Part shown: piece after piece, positions 1-6,879 of the stretch
How positions within the stretch are numbered: position 1 is the stretch's first letter
Layout of the letters: each line of letters begins with the position of its first letter
IMG/VR virus record: IMGVR_UViG_3300036859_000346
Coordinates: 1-23,457 of that record
Source of the DNA: a virus
Reading direction: 5' to 3' (one strand)
DNA length: 23,457 nucleotides
Notes under the pieces: generated by a model
Told to the model about the DNA's origin: nothing
Seen by the model: the letters and a program-made list of their open reading frames with translations, nothing else
Database searches by the model: none
Position numbers and translations under genes: made by a program

Positions 1-60
1 GTGGTCGCCCGGGGGTGAGGGCATCCGAGGTACCCCAGGGGCGGCCCCGGAGCGCCGATC
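1..60 (+). other. Left edge, no gene resolved; SD for first gene
   Basis: Too short to assign. Reading from base 1, an open frame ends at TGA (16-18), which could be the last codons of an upstream gene cut by the window edge. GGAG at 49-52 lies eight bases before the ATG at 61 and is a reasonable ribosome binding site. No promoter-like hexamers are visible. Confidence 0.3.
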
Positions 61-306
61 ATGACCAAGAACCATGCGACCAACCCACGAGCGGTGCGTG
101 AGGCGCGCCATCGCCAAGCCCGCATGGCACGTGCCGAGCAGCAGGACCAGCAGCGACACCGCGGCGTAGCACCTGTGGTGGTGGGCTGGTGCCTGCACTG
201 CCATACCGAACTGCGACCCGATGACCAGTTCGATCGGCTCAACCCTGCGGACCCAGGTGAGCCAGCACTGGTGTGCCAGGCATGCACCGAGCTGGAGCCA
301 TCGTGA
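61..306 (+). CDS. Small zinc-ribbon-like protein, unknown function
   Basis: 81 residues. The N-terminal half is basic and rich in Arg, Gln and Ala. The C-terminal half carries two Cys pairs, CLHC (residues 44-47) and CQAC (72-75), the spacing of a treble-clef or zinc-ribbon knuckle, so I infer zinc binding. Such small proteins are frequent just upstream of terminase genes in high-GC phages, but I recognise no named family. The ATG is preceded by GGAG. The stop overlaps a GTG start for the next frame (GTGA at 303-306). Codon use here (more CCA, GCA, CGA) is less strongly G/C-ending than in the structural genes downstream. Function unknown; the coding call rests on start, SD, overlap and the paired cysteines. 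Confidence 0.6.
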   Translation: MTKNHATNPRAVREARHRQARMARAEQQDQQRHRGVAPVVVGWCLHCHTELRPDDQFDRLNPADPGEPALVCQACTELEPS

Positions 307-533
307 GCCCGCGTGGCCGGCGCTGGTGGGCCGAGCGCAAGGCTAGCTGGCGCGCCCCTGCTGAGCCTGAACATCGTGGGCAAGCCCCAAGCCCCTGCCC
401 ACCTGACACAGCAGAAGACATGGCCATGCAGCTGGCCTCAGATCCTGAGTTCCGCCTCTGGCGTGCCCAGGAGCGCGCTGCTGAGCTGGCCGCGCTCACG
501 GTAGCGGTCTACACTGACCAGCGACGGAGGTAG
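303..533 (+). CDS. Hypothetical small protein
   Basis: 76 residues if started at the GTG overlapping the previous stop (GTGA, 303-306). An upstream ATG at 273 is in frame but lies inside the preceding gene with no SD, so the coupled GTG is preferred. The N-terminus is basic and Trp-rich (RGRRWW). The C-terminal half (MAMQLASDPEFRLWRAQERA) looks like an amphipathic helix. No family recognised. Codon use is weaker than in downstream genes. It is probably translated by coupling, since no independent SD is seen. Confidence 0.45.
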   Translation: MSPRGRRWWAERKASWRAPAEPEHRGQAPSPCPPDTAEDMAMQLASDPEFRLWRAQERAAELAALTVAVYTDQRRR

Positions 534-537
534 CACC

Positions 538-897
538 ATGGCCACCACAGCCAGGGCAGCACGCAAGAAGGCCGAGCACGACCGACAGCAGGAGGCTGCC
601 GCTGCAGCTGCCACCATGACGCCCGAGCGGGCCGCCCGCATCGAGCAGGGCGCCAACTTGCTGGCGATCGGGCGCATCATGGCCGGCTTCACCGATGGCC
701 TGGGCTCGCCCGAGCGCCAGTACCTGTACGGCTTCTACGCCGGCATCGAGCATGGCCTGGCGGTGGCTGCCCAGGATCCTGCCGCCGGCGCGCGCTGGCT
801 GACCTGGATGCTCGAGGTGATCCACCACAGCGATGCCGACAACGCGGCCGCCATCCAGCTGCACGCCAAGCGGCTGGCAGAGACCGCACCGGCATGA
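538..897 (+). CDS. Hypothetical alanine-rich helical protein
   Basis: 119 residues with a very good ribosome binding site (GGAGGT at 526-531, ATG at 538). Residues 1-40 are Ala-, Arg- and Gln-rich and probably form a coiled coil. Residues 40-119 look like a compact helical domain with aromatic positions (QYLYGFYAGIEHGL, then WLTWMLEVIHH). No signal peptide or membrane segment. I do not recognise the family. It overlaps the next gene by ATGA (894-897). Third positions are strongly G/C, supporting real coding. Position in the pre-terminase block suggests a packaging accessory or early-function protein, but that is only context. Confidence 0.65.
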   Translation: MATTARAARKKAEHDRQQEAAAAAATMTPERAARIEQGANLLAIGRIMAGFTDGLGSPERQYLYGFYAGIEHGLAVAAQDPAAGARWLTWMLEVIHHSDADNAAAIQLHAKRLAETAPA

Positions 898-1100
898 CCA
901 CGCCCGAGGCCCTGCTGGCCGTCCTGGGCGCCGCGTTCGTGGCCTGGGCCGGCTACACCTACGCCGCGGTGCGGCGTGGCAGCAAGGCCGACGAGGCCGC
1001 CCTGCGCCAGCGTGGCTGCACGTGCCAGTACCCGCGCGCCGGCGACCATGAGGGCAGCTGCCCGCTGTACCGCGACGACACGGACCAGGGCGCGGCGTGA
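894..1100 (+). CDS. Small membrane-anchored Cys/His protein
   Basis: 68 residues, start ATG inside the ATGA overlap with the upstream gene. Residues about 5-26 form a hydrophobic segment followed by RR, the pattern of an N-terminal transmembrane anchor with positive residues on the cytoplasmic side. The C-terminal half contains C42-x-C44...H52...C56 (CTCQY, H, SCPLY), a possible small metal-binding knuckle. The stop overlaps the GTG of the next gene (GTGA 1097-1100). No family recognised; membrane topology and metal binding are inferred from composition only. Confidence 0.55.
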   Translation: MTTPEALLAVLGAAFVAWAGYTYAAVRRGSKADEAALRQRGCTCQYPRAGDHEGSCPLYRDDTDQGAA

Positions 1101-1369
1101 TCAGGTTCACCGAGCTGCCGGGCGAGGGCCGGATCACCGGCGAGGACCAGGGCCCGTGTGTCTGGTGCGGGCGCCACACCGACTGCCTCCAGCAGGCCAC
1201 TGGCCTACCAGGGCGCCCTGAGATCCCGCTGCACCCGGAGTGCGCGATGGTGATCATCGTCAAGCGCAAGCGGTGGGCCCGCGGCGCCCTGCGGCCTGGC
1301 CACCGGGCTGACCAGCGGGCGCTCGAGCTGTTCGGGCCCATGCCGGCGCAGCTGGGGCCAGGCACGTGA
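1097..1369 (+). CDS. Small CxxC zinc-finger-like protein
   Basis: 90 residues starting at a GTG coupled to the previous stop. It contains CVWC (residues 21-24), C30 and HPEC (46-49), together a plausible Cys4 or Cys3His zinc site, followed by a basic segment (VKRKRWARGALRPGHRAD) that could contact nucleic acid or protein. The CVWCG...C...HPEC layout resembles small phage proteins seen near terminase genes, but I cannot name a family. The stop overlaps the GTG of a 36-residue ORF. Confidence 0.6.
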   Translation: MIRFTELPGEGRITGEDQGPCVWCGRHTDCLQQATGLPGRPEIPLHPECAMVIIVKRKRWARGALRPGHRADQRALELFGPMPAQLGPGT

Positions 1370-1476
1370 CCACCTGGCTCTACCGTGCCTGCGCCGTGCT
1401 GGGGCTGGCCGCTGGGGCCGTGCTAACGTGGTGTGCACTTCAGCCCATCTGCGGAGACTGCAGCGACGATGCCTGA
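1366..1476 (+). CDS. Tiny single-pass membrane peptide
   Basis: 36 residues. The GTG start lies in a GTGA overlap with the previous gene, and the stop (1474-1476) overlaps the probable ATG start of the terminase small subunit (1469) by eight bases, so it sits inside a chain of coupled genes. Sequence: basic and aromatic N-terminus (TTWLYRAC), a hydrophobic stretch (residues 10-25), then a short tail with CGDC (29-32). It looks like a membrane-anchored peptide with a possible disulfide or metal pair. It could also be non-coding; only the overlaps and composition support it. Confidence 0.4.
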   Translation: MTTWLYRACAVLGLAAGAVLTWCALQPICGDCSDDA

Positions 1477-2062
1477 TGGCGCCAAGCCCCGCACCCTAGA
1501 GGCCCGGCGGGCCGCCGGCGAGCAGGTCACGCACCTGCCCGTGATCGTGGGCGGCCGCCCCAGGGCAGACGAGCTGGAGCGCCCGCCGGCAAGCCTGGAC
1601 AAGTGGGGCAAGGCCGCTTGGCGCGAGGTGGTGCCGCAGCTGCTGGAGGCGAAGCTGATCGACCGGGTGGACATGCAGGCTGTCGAGGCCTACTGCCTCC
1701 ACCTGGGGCGCGCCAGGGCGCTGCGCGAGGCGATCGAGTGGCTCCATGAGGAGCCCAAGTACAACCTGGGCACGGGCGAGATCCTGAACCCCAAGACGTA
1801 CGGCCGGCGGCTGCGCCGGCGCACCTTGGACGAGCAGTTCCGGGCGCGCACCGCGCGGGGCTTCACCAGCAACCCGCTGCTCAGCCAGGAGCGCGAGGCC
1901 ATGCGCGAGGCCCGCATGATGGGTGAGTTGCTGGGCCTGAACCCGGTGGGCCGCACCCGGCTGACGGGGCCCAAGAAGGCCCAGGGTGGTGGCATCGCCA
2001 ACCTCACCGGCAACCTGCCACGGCCCGCCCTAACGGTGGTGCCCGCACCCGGCGAACCGTGA
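1469..2062 (+). CDS. terS: Terminase small subunit, P27 family
   Basis: 197 residues from the ATG at 1469, preceded by GGAG twelve bases upstream. A GTG at 1433 is in frame but lacks an SD and lies inside the preceding tiny ORF. The N-terminal part (KWGKAAWREVVPQLLEAKLI, then DRVDMQAVEAYC) matches the helical core of P27-type small terminases, in which a W/A..W..L pattern precedes L..D...ve.YC. The basic middle (KTYGRRLRRRTLDEQ) fits contacts with DNA or the packaging motor. The small subunit recognises the packaging site and feeds the genome to the large subunit. Four small ORFs separate it from the large subunit, more than usual. The stop overlaps the GTG of the next gene. Confidence 0.85.
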   Translation: MPDGAKPRTLEARRAAGEQVTHLPVIVGGRPRADELERPPASLDKWGKAAWREVVPQLLEAKLIDRVDMQAVEAYCLHLGRARALREAIEWLHEEPKYNLGTGEILNPKTYGRRLRRRTLDEQFRARTARGFTSNPLLSQEREAMREARMMGELLGLNPVGRTRLTGPKKAQGGGIANLTGNLPRPALTVVPAPGEP

Positions 2063-2397
2063 GCGTGGAGCACGAGCTGGAGCTGCCCACCGAGCCCGAG
2101 CGCGCGGCCCGTGGGCGCGCCGAGGAGTACGACCGTGGCACCCAGGGCCAGCGCGAGATCAACCGGATATGGGAGCGCACCCAGCAGACCATCGCCCTGC
2201 TCGTGGTGGTCTCCACGCTCGTGGTGGCCGCGTTCAAGGCGATCTTCGACGCGCTCTCCGATCCGTCGCGAGGCATTGCCGCCGGGCCTGCCTTCCTGTT
2301 CCTCGTGGGGGCCTCCAACCTCGTGATCGGCTTCTACTTCGGGCGCACCAATCACACGCGCACCGGCGGCGTGGACGTGCGCGAGCGAGAGCGATAG
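2059..2397 (+). CDS. Two-helix membrane protein, holin-like
   Basis: 112 residues, GTG start coupled to the terminase small subunit stop (GTGA 2059-2062). The first 40 residues are charged and helical (cytoplasmic). Hydrophobic segments at about 43-62 (TIALLVVVSTLVVAAFKAIF) and 76-95 (AGPAFLFLVGASNLVIGFYF) are followed by FGRTNHTRTGG and a charged tail. A helix ending in a YFG-Ser/Thr-rich segment is reminiscent of small phage holin-type proteins (YFGSS motif), so a lysis-related or membrane-remodelling role is possible. No endolysin is visible in this window, so holin activity is only a guess; a two-pass membrane protein is the safe statement. Confidence 0.7.
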   Translation: MSVEHELELPTEPERAARGRAEEYDRGTQGQREINRIWERTQQTIALLVVVSTLVVAAFKAIFDALSDPSRGIAAGPAFLFLVGASNLVIGFYFGRTNHTRTGGVDVRERER

Positions 2398-2405
2398 GAG
2401 GCACC

Positions 2406-2567
2406 ATGCCCTGGGATGTGAAGCGCGATGACAGGTGCCCGGCCCGCAAGCCGTGGGCCGTGGTCAAGAAGGACGACGGCACCATCGAGGGCTGCCACCC
2501 CAACGAGGTGATGGCCCAGCGCCAGCAGGCCGCTCTGCACGCGAACGAGCCCAAGCGCAAGCCATGA
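2406..2567 (+). CDS. Small conserved phage protein (CPxxKPWAVV type)
   Basis: 53 residues, ATG at 2406 with SD TAGGAGG just upstream. The sequence follows a pattern I recognise from many phages: MPW.v..D..CP..KPWAVVK..DG...GCH...A..Q.AAL.A, found as a stand-alone small protein or as a leader domain next to capsid or packaging genes. Conserved points here are C11, KPWAVVKK (15-22), GCH (29-31) and the QQAALHANE end. Its biochemical role is not known to me. ATGA overlap (2564-2567) with the next tiny ORF. An upstream in-frame GTG inside the previous gene is possible but would ignore the strong SD. Confidence 0.7.
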   Translation: MPWDVKRDDRCPARKPWAVVKKDDGTIEGCHPNEVMAQRQQAALHANEPKRKP

Positions 2568-2686
2568 CGCTGGCGCAGGCGATCCGGGCCGCGCGCGCCC
2601 AGCTGCGCAGGCTGCGCCGTGGCGGCACGATCATCATCGAGGGCGACCAGCGGCGCCTGCAGGTGATGCGCCCGCCCAAGCGGTGA
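2564..2686 (+). CDS. Tiny basic hypothetical protein
   Basis: 40 residues, ATG in an ATGA overlap with the upstream gene and a stop inside a GTGA overlap with the downstream gene. Composition: an Arg-rich amphipathic helix (AIRAARAQLRRLRRGG) followed by a likely beta hairpin (TIIIEGDQRRLQVM). It could bind nucleic acid. No family recognised. The tight coupling on both sides and G/C third positions support translation. Confidence 0.5.
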   Translation: MTLAQAIRAARAQLRRLRRGGTIIIEGDQRRLQVMRPPKR

Positions 2687-2889
2687 AGGCGCACGACGCC
2701 GACGACGAGATCGAGACCCCTGAGCCCACAACCGGCAAGGTGGAACTACAGGACGACGATCACGAGGACCACGGCGCTGGCTGGCTGTACGTGCCGGACC
2801 TGTCCAGCTGGACCGGCTGGTCGTCGCACAAGGTGCCCGTACCGCCCGCGGACCAGGCGCGCCGCCGGCGCATAGGCTTCGGCCGCTGA
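2683..2889 (+). CDS. Small acidic hypothetical protein
   Basis: 68 residues from a GTG overlapping the previous stop. The N-terminal 30 residues are very acidic (DADDEIETPEP, then DDDHEDH), the centre is Trp-rich (GWLYVPDLSSWTGWSSHKV) and the end is basic (RRRRIGF). The stop shares its last base with the ATG of the large terminase (TGATG at 2887-2891). No family recognised. Position and coupling suggest it is co-translated with terminase. Confidence 0.5.
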   Translation: MKAHDADDEIETPEPTTGKVELQDDDHEDHGAGWLYVPDLSSWTGWSSHKVPVPPADQARRRRIGFGR

Positions 2890-4547
2890 TGCTGCTGCCC
2901 AGCGGGCACCAGTGGATTGACCCGCCCCGGCCGTCGCTGGGGCCCGCGGTAGGCGAGTTCTGCGCCGCCAACGTGCGCCACACGAAGGGCAAGTGGGGCG
3001 CGCTGCGGGATGCCAGCGGCCGGGTGATCCGGCAAGCCGAACCCCTGATCTTCGAGCCCTGGCAGCAGGAGTTCCTGAACGAGGCCTTCGAGGTGGACCC
3101 GGCCACCGGGCTGCGGATCTACCAGGAGGTGCTGCTGGGGCTGCCGCGCAAGAACGGCAAGAGCACCATGGCCGCCGGGCTCAGCCTGTACCTGCTGGTG
3201 GCAGACGATGAGGCCGGCCCCGAGGTGTACAACGCGGCCGGCGCCAAGGACCAGGCGCGCGTGGTATTCCAGCAGGCCCGCGAGTTCGTGGATGCCAGCC
3301 CCACCCTGGGCGACGTGCTGCTGGTCAAGCGGTTCGAGATCGACTGCCCGGAGAACAACGGCCACCTGCGGGTGATCGCCAGCGACGCCAAGCTGCAGCA
3401 CGGCAGCAACCCCAGCGGCAACGTGATCGATGAGCTGTGGGCCCACGCCAGCGACGACCTGTACGTGGCCCTGACCAGCGGCACCGCGGCCAGGGCGCAC
3501 CCGTTCACCCTCACGATCACCACCGCCGGCTTCGACGAGGAGAGCCCGCTGGGCCAGCTGTACGGCCGGGCACTCAAGCTGGCCAGCATCAGCCGGCCCA
3601 CGCCCTACCTGACGATCGCCCGCGATCGCACCAACGGCTTCCTGATGTACTGGTACGCGGTGCCTGACGACCCCAAGTTCGACGTGCATGACCCGGCGGT
3701 GGTCAAGCGCGCCAACCCAGCGAGCTGGATCACGCCCAAGTACCTCAGCAAGGAGATGAGCAAGCCCAGCATGCGGTTCATCGAGTACCGCCGCTGGCAC
3801 GCCAACCAGTGGACGGCGGCCGAGGACGCCTGGCTCGAGGGCAGCCTGTGGGACCTGTGCGAGGACGACAAGGGCCCCGATGGCAAGCACCTGCAGCCGC
3901 CCACGCCGGCGCTGCCGGCCGGGGTGTTCGTGGACATGGGCCAGGTGTACGACAGCACCGCGCGGGTGCTGGCCCAGCGGCAGCCGTGCCGGCATACCTG
4001 GCACGTGCCCGAGGATTGCCCGGGCGACGTGGTGGTGGTGCGCGGCCGGCGCTGGAGCAACCCGTACCCGCCCGGGCACCAGCTGCGCGACGCTTGGCGG
4101 GTGAACACAGAAGACGTGCGGGCTGACCTGCGCGAGCTGCACAGCGCCTACCCGGTACCCATGGCCCTGCGCGACAAGCGCATCGCCCCGGGGCCGGCCT
4201 TCGGCTACGACCCCTGGCAGTTCCGGGAGAGCGCCGAGATGCTGGAGGACGACGGCCTGAACATGGTCGAGGTGCCGCAGAACGCCGCACGCATGGGCCC
4301 AGCCAGCGAGCAGCTGCTGGAGCTTGTCAAGGCCCGCCGGCTGCTGCACGACGGCGATCCACAGATGCGCCAGGCGATCACGGCCGCCGTTGCCAAGCGC
4401 ACGCCCCGCGGGTGGGTGATCACCAAGCCCAAGGGCAGCACCAAGCTGGTGGACCTGGCCGTGGCTTGCGCTGGCGCCGTGTCCATGGCTATGCTGGAGG
4501 CGCCGAAGCCGCGCGTACGCAAGGTTCGCAGGGCCCACGGCTTCTGA
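2889..4547 (+). CDS. terL: Terminase large subunit (ATPase/nuclease)
   Basis: 552 residues; the packaging motor that pumps DNA through the portal and cuts concatemers. ATPase half: adenine-contact region (FEPWQQEFL, 55-63), Walker A GLPRKNGKST (84-93, Lys91), Walker B NVIDELW with Asp181-Glu182, coupling motif TTAG (211-214). Nuclease half (RNase H-like): Asp349 in VFVDMGQ, Asp441 in FGYDPWQF, Asp522 in LVDLAVA, the expected metal-binding acidic triad. All key residues are present, so it should be active. The 552-residue length is normal. Odd point: residues 365-380 carry a Cys/His cluster (C367, H369, H372, C377) in a loop after the first catalytic Asp. The start ATG overlaps the upstream stop by one base. 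It is followed by the portal. Confidence 0.96.
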   Translation: MLLPSGHQWIDPPRPSLGPAVGEFCAANVRHTKGKWGALRDASGRVIRQAEPLIFEPWQQEFLNEAFEVDPATGLRIYQEVLLGLPRKNGKSTMAAGLSLYLLVADDEAGPEVYNAAGAKDQARVVFQQAREFVDASPTLGDVLLVKRFEIDCPENNGHLRVIASDAKLQHGSNPSGNVIDELWAHASDDLYVALTSGTAARAHPFTLTITTAGFDEESPLGQLYGRALKLASISRPTPYLTIARDRTNGFLMYWYAVPDDPKFDVHDPAVVKRANPASWITPKYLSKEMSKPSMRFIEYRRWHANQWTAAEDAWLEGSLWDLCEDDKGPDGKHLQPPTPALPAGVFVDMGQVYDSTARVLAQRQPCRHTWHVPEDCPGDVVVVRGRRWSNPYPPGHQLRDAWRVNTEDVRADLRELHSAYPVPMALRDKRIAPGPAFGYDPWQFRESAEMLEDDGLNMVEVPQNAARMGPASEQLLELVKARRLLHDGDPQMRQAITAAVAKRTPRGWVITKPKGSTKLVDLAVACAGAVSMAMLEAPKPRVRKVRRAHGF

Positions 4548-4554
4548 GGTGCCC

Positions 4555-6147
4555 ATGGCAGCCAACCTCACGCCACCGCCGGTAGGCTCGCCACAGTGGT
4601 GGCTGCTACGGCTGCTGCGCCAGCTGGAGGCCCGGCAGGCCCGGCTGCGCCTCTGGAACGACTACTACGAAGGGCGCCAGCCCCTGGCCTTCGCCAGCCA
4701 GAAGTTCAAGGAAGCATTCGGCGAACGGTTCCCCGAATTCACCAGTAACTTCTGCAGCCTGGTGGTGGAGGGCACCGCCGAGCGCCTGGAGGTGCAGGGC
4801 TTCCGGTTCAGCGACGACACCGCCGACGAGGCCGCCTGGGAAATCTGGCAGGAGAACGATCTGGACGCCAGCAGCCAGCTGGCCCACATCGAGCTGCTGG
4901 TCAAGGGCAGCGCCAACGTGCTGGTGGAGCCCCAAGGCGAGGCTATCCCGGTGCTCACGATCGAGGATCCGCTCGACAGCATCGTGGAGCCCGACATGAA
5001 GGACCGCCGCAAGCGCCGGGCCGCGCTGAAGCGGTGGATCGAGGACGACGGCACCCTGGTGGTGGTGGTGTACCTGCCCGATGCCGTGTACAAGTACAAG
5101 ACCACCCAGCGGTGGGCCCGCGAGTACCAGGCATGGGACTGGGGCCAGCCGCCACTGGAGCCGGGCGAGTGGACCGACAACAGTCTGAAGCTATGGACCG
5201 CCGCCGGCTTCGCGCCGTACCAGCCTGCCGGCGACGACGAGTGGCCGCTGCCCAACCCGCTCAAGGTGGTGCCCCTGGTGGAGCTGCCCAACCGGCCCAG
5301 GCTGAAGCCCGGCACCGGCCGCAGCGAGGTCAAGGACGTGATGAGTAATCAGGACGCGGTGAACAAGTACCGCTGTGACGCCCTGATCGCCAGCGAGTTC
5401 GCGGCCTTCCCGCAGCGGTACCTGCTGAACTATGAGCCCGAGGTAGACCCGGACACCGGGCAGGCACGCGAGCCGTTCCGGGCCGCGATCGACCGCCTGT
5501 GGACCGTGCCGCCGCCGGACCCCGACGACCCCAACGCGGCCGCCAGCCAGCCCAGCTTCGGGCAGTTCGCGGCGGCCAGCCTGGAGCCGTACTCGACGAT
5601 GATCGCGCTCGAGGTGGGCCACATGAGCAGCATCAGCCGGCTGCCCTACACCTACCTGCTGGCGGGCCCGCAGAGCACGCCACCCAGCGGCGAGAGCCTG
5701 AAGGCCAGCGAGGCCGGGCTCGAGCACAAGGTGGGCCGGACCAAGCTGTTCCTGGGCGAGGGCTGGGAGGAGGCCATGCGCCTGGCCCTGCGCGCCCGCG
5801 GTGGCAGCGCCGGCACCAGCCGCCGCAGCGAGACCATCTGGCGCGACAGCGAGACGCGCAACGAGGCCGTGCGCACCGACGCGGTGGTGAAGCTGCACGC
5901 CGAGGGCATCATCGACGATGAGCTGGCCTGGGAGATGAGCGGGCTCAGCCCCGATCAGATCCGGCGCCTGCGCAAGCGCCGCGAGGAGGCCGCCAAGGCC
6001 GAGGCGGCCGACGAGGCTGCTGCTGCCCGGGCCGCCGCCGAGGCCACGCCACCCGCCGGAACTACACCAGCTGAGCTGCGTCCAGCGCCTGCAGGGCCTC
6101 AGATGGGTGCTACGCTGCCCACCGCAGGGGTGCCAGCAGGCACCTAG
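4555..6147 (+). CDS. Portal protein, SPP1 gp6 type
   Basis: 530 residues. The ATG at 4555 is preferred because GAGG (4546-4549) sits five bases upstream; a GTG at 4549 would add two residues. It forms the dodecameric ring at the packaging vertex. Family signs: N-terminal helix then YYEGRQPLAF (37-46), the wing region with VVEGTAERL (about 70-78), IEDPLDSIVEPD (136-147), PLVELPNRPRLKPGTGRSEV (240-259), and a clip/stem region ending in helices around EHKVGRTKLFLGEGWEEAM. The Ala/Pro-rich tail after about 470 (AEAADEAAAARAAAEATPP) is low-complexity and disordered. It follows the large terminase directly and precedes scaffold and capsid genes, the standard head order. Confidence 0.93.
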   Translation: MAANLTPPPVGSPQWWLLRLLRQLEARQARLRLWNDYYEGRQPLAFASQKFKEAFGERFPEFTSNFCSLVVEGTAERLEVQGFRFSDDTADEAAWEIWQENDLDASSQLAHIELLVKGSANVLVEPQGEAIPVLTIEDPLDSIVEPDMKDRRKRRAALKRWIEDDGTLVVVVYLPDAVYKYKTTQRWAREYQAWDWGQPPLEPGEWTDNSLKLWTAAGFAPYQPAGDDEWPLPNPLKVVPLVELPNRPRLKPGTGRSEVKDVMSNQDAVNKYRCDALIASEFAAFPQRYLLNYEPEVDPDTGQAREPFRAAIDRLWTVPPPDPDDPNAAASQPSFGQFAAASLEPYSTMIALEVGHMSSISRLPYTYLLAGPQSTPPSGESLKASEAGLEHKVGRTKLFLGEGWEEAMRLALRARGGSAGTSRRSETIWRDSETRNEAVRTDAVVKLHAEGIIDDELAWEMSGLSPDQIRRLRKRREEAAKAEAADEAAAARAAAEATPPAGTTPAELRPAPAGPQMGATLPTAGVPAGT

Positions 6148-6168
6148 ACATGGACACAGGGGTGTAGC

Positions 6169-6855
6169 ATGCGAACACGCCGACATCTGGCGGTGCACTT
6201 CGCACCGACGGATGACACAGGTGCCGGGCAGCCCCAGGCGGGCGGCGCGGCACAGCCCCAGGCGGGCACCCAGGCTGGTGGCCAGGCGCCACCCGCAGGC
6301 AACGGCCAGGCGCCGGCCAGCGGAGCACAGCAGGGCACTGGAGCCGGCACCGACGCCGGCGGCACGGCCACAGAGAGCGACGCGGACAAGGCAGCCAGGC
6401 TCGAGCGCGAGAACGCCGAACTACGGCGCGAGAACGCCGGCCACCGGACCAAGCTGACAGCAGCCGAGCGGGCAGCCGCCCAGGCCGCCCAGGCTGGCAT
6501 GACGGAGCTGGAGCGGGCGCAAGCCGATGCCGCGGAGCAGAAGCGGCTGAACACCGAGCTGACCGAGCGCCTGCAGAACCAAGCGGTGCAGGCGGCCACC
6601 GTGGCAGCCGCCACGAAGCTGAACTTCCGCAACCCGGAGCTGGCATACCGGCTCCTCGATCGCAGCGCCATCGAGTTCAACGACAAGGGCGAGGCCAGGA
6701 ACGTGGAACACCTGCTGCGCGAGATCGCAACAGCCGACCCGTACCTGCTCAAGCCGGCGGGCGCGGACTTCGGCGGTGGCAATCGGGGCGGCACACCGGA
6801 TGGCCAGCCCACCGACATGAACACGCTGATGAAGGCGGCTCTCGGCAGGGGCTGA
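6169..6855 (+). CDS. Head scaffolding protein
   Basis: 228 residues, ATG with GGGGTG a few bases upstream. Residues 15-70 are Gly/Ala/Gln-rich and disordered. Residues 72-150 are strongly charged and predicted coiled coil (ARLERENAELRRENAGHRTK, ERAQADAAEQKRLNTELTERL). The segment 152-195 (FRNPELAYRLLDRSAIEFND, EHLLREIATADPYLL) matches the C-terminal pattern of phage scaffold or DUF4355-like proteins, with a Gly-rich end. The scaffold guides capsid assembly and then leaves. Its place between portal and capsid fits. No serine or cysteine protease motif is present in it or its neighbours, so maturation cleavage is not indicated. Confidence 0.85.
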   Translation: MRTRRHLAVHFAPTDDTGAGQPQAGGAAQPQAGTQAGGQAPPAGNGQAPASGAQQGTGAGTDAGGTATESDADKAARLERENAELRRENAGHRTKLTAAERAAAQAAQAGMTELERAQADAAEQKRLNTELTERLQNQAVQAATVAAATKLNFRNPELAYRLLDRSAIEFNDKGEARNVEHLLREIATADPYLLKPAGADFGGGNRGGTPDGQPTDMNTLMKAALGRG

Positions 6856-6866
6856 GCCCGCAGAAC

Positions 6867-6872
6867 AGGAGG
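6867..6872 (+). promoter_or_regulatory. Strong Shine-Dalgarno of the capsid gene
   Basis: AGGAGG with a seven-base spacer to TTG at 6880. This perfect site decides the unusual TTG start and fits the need for high output of the capsid protein. The tail tube gene has the same arrangement. Confidence 0.85.
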
Positions 6873-6879
6873 AACCGAC

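Noticed and set aside
1433-1468. GTG at 1433 as start of the terminase small subunit
   Set aside because: No SD, lies within the preceding small ORF, and adds an unremarkable 12-residue leader; the ATG at 1469 has GGAG upstream.
2760-4571. 603-codon open frame on the minus strand opposite the large terminase
   Set aside because: High GC makes antisense frames long. Its translation is Gly/His/Ala/Val-rich without motifs, while the plus strand carries every terminase catalytic motif.
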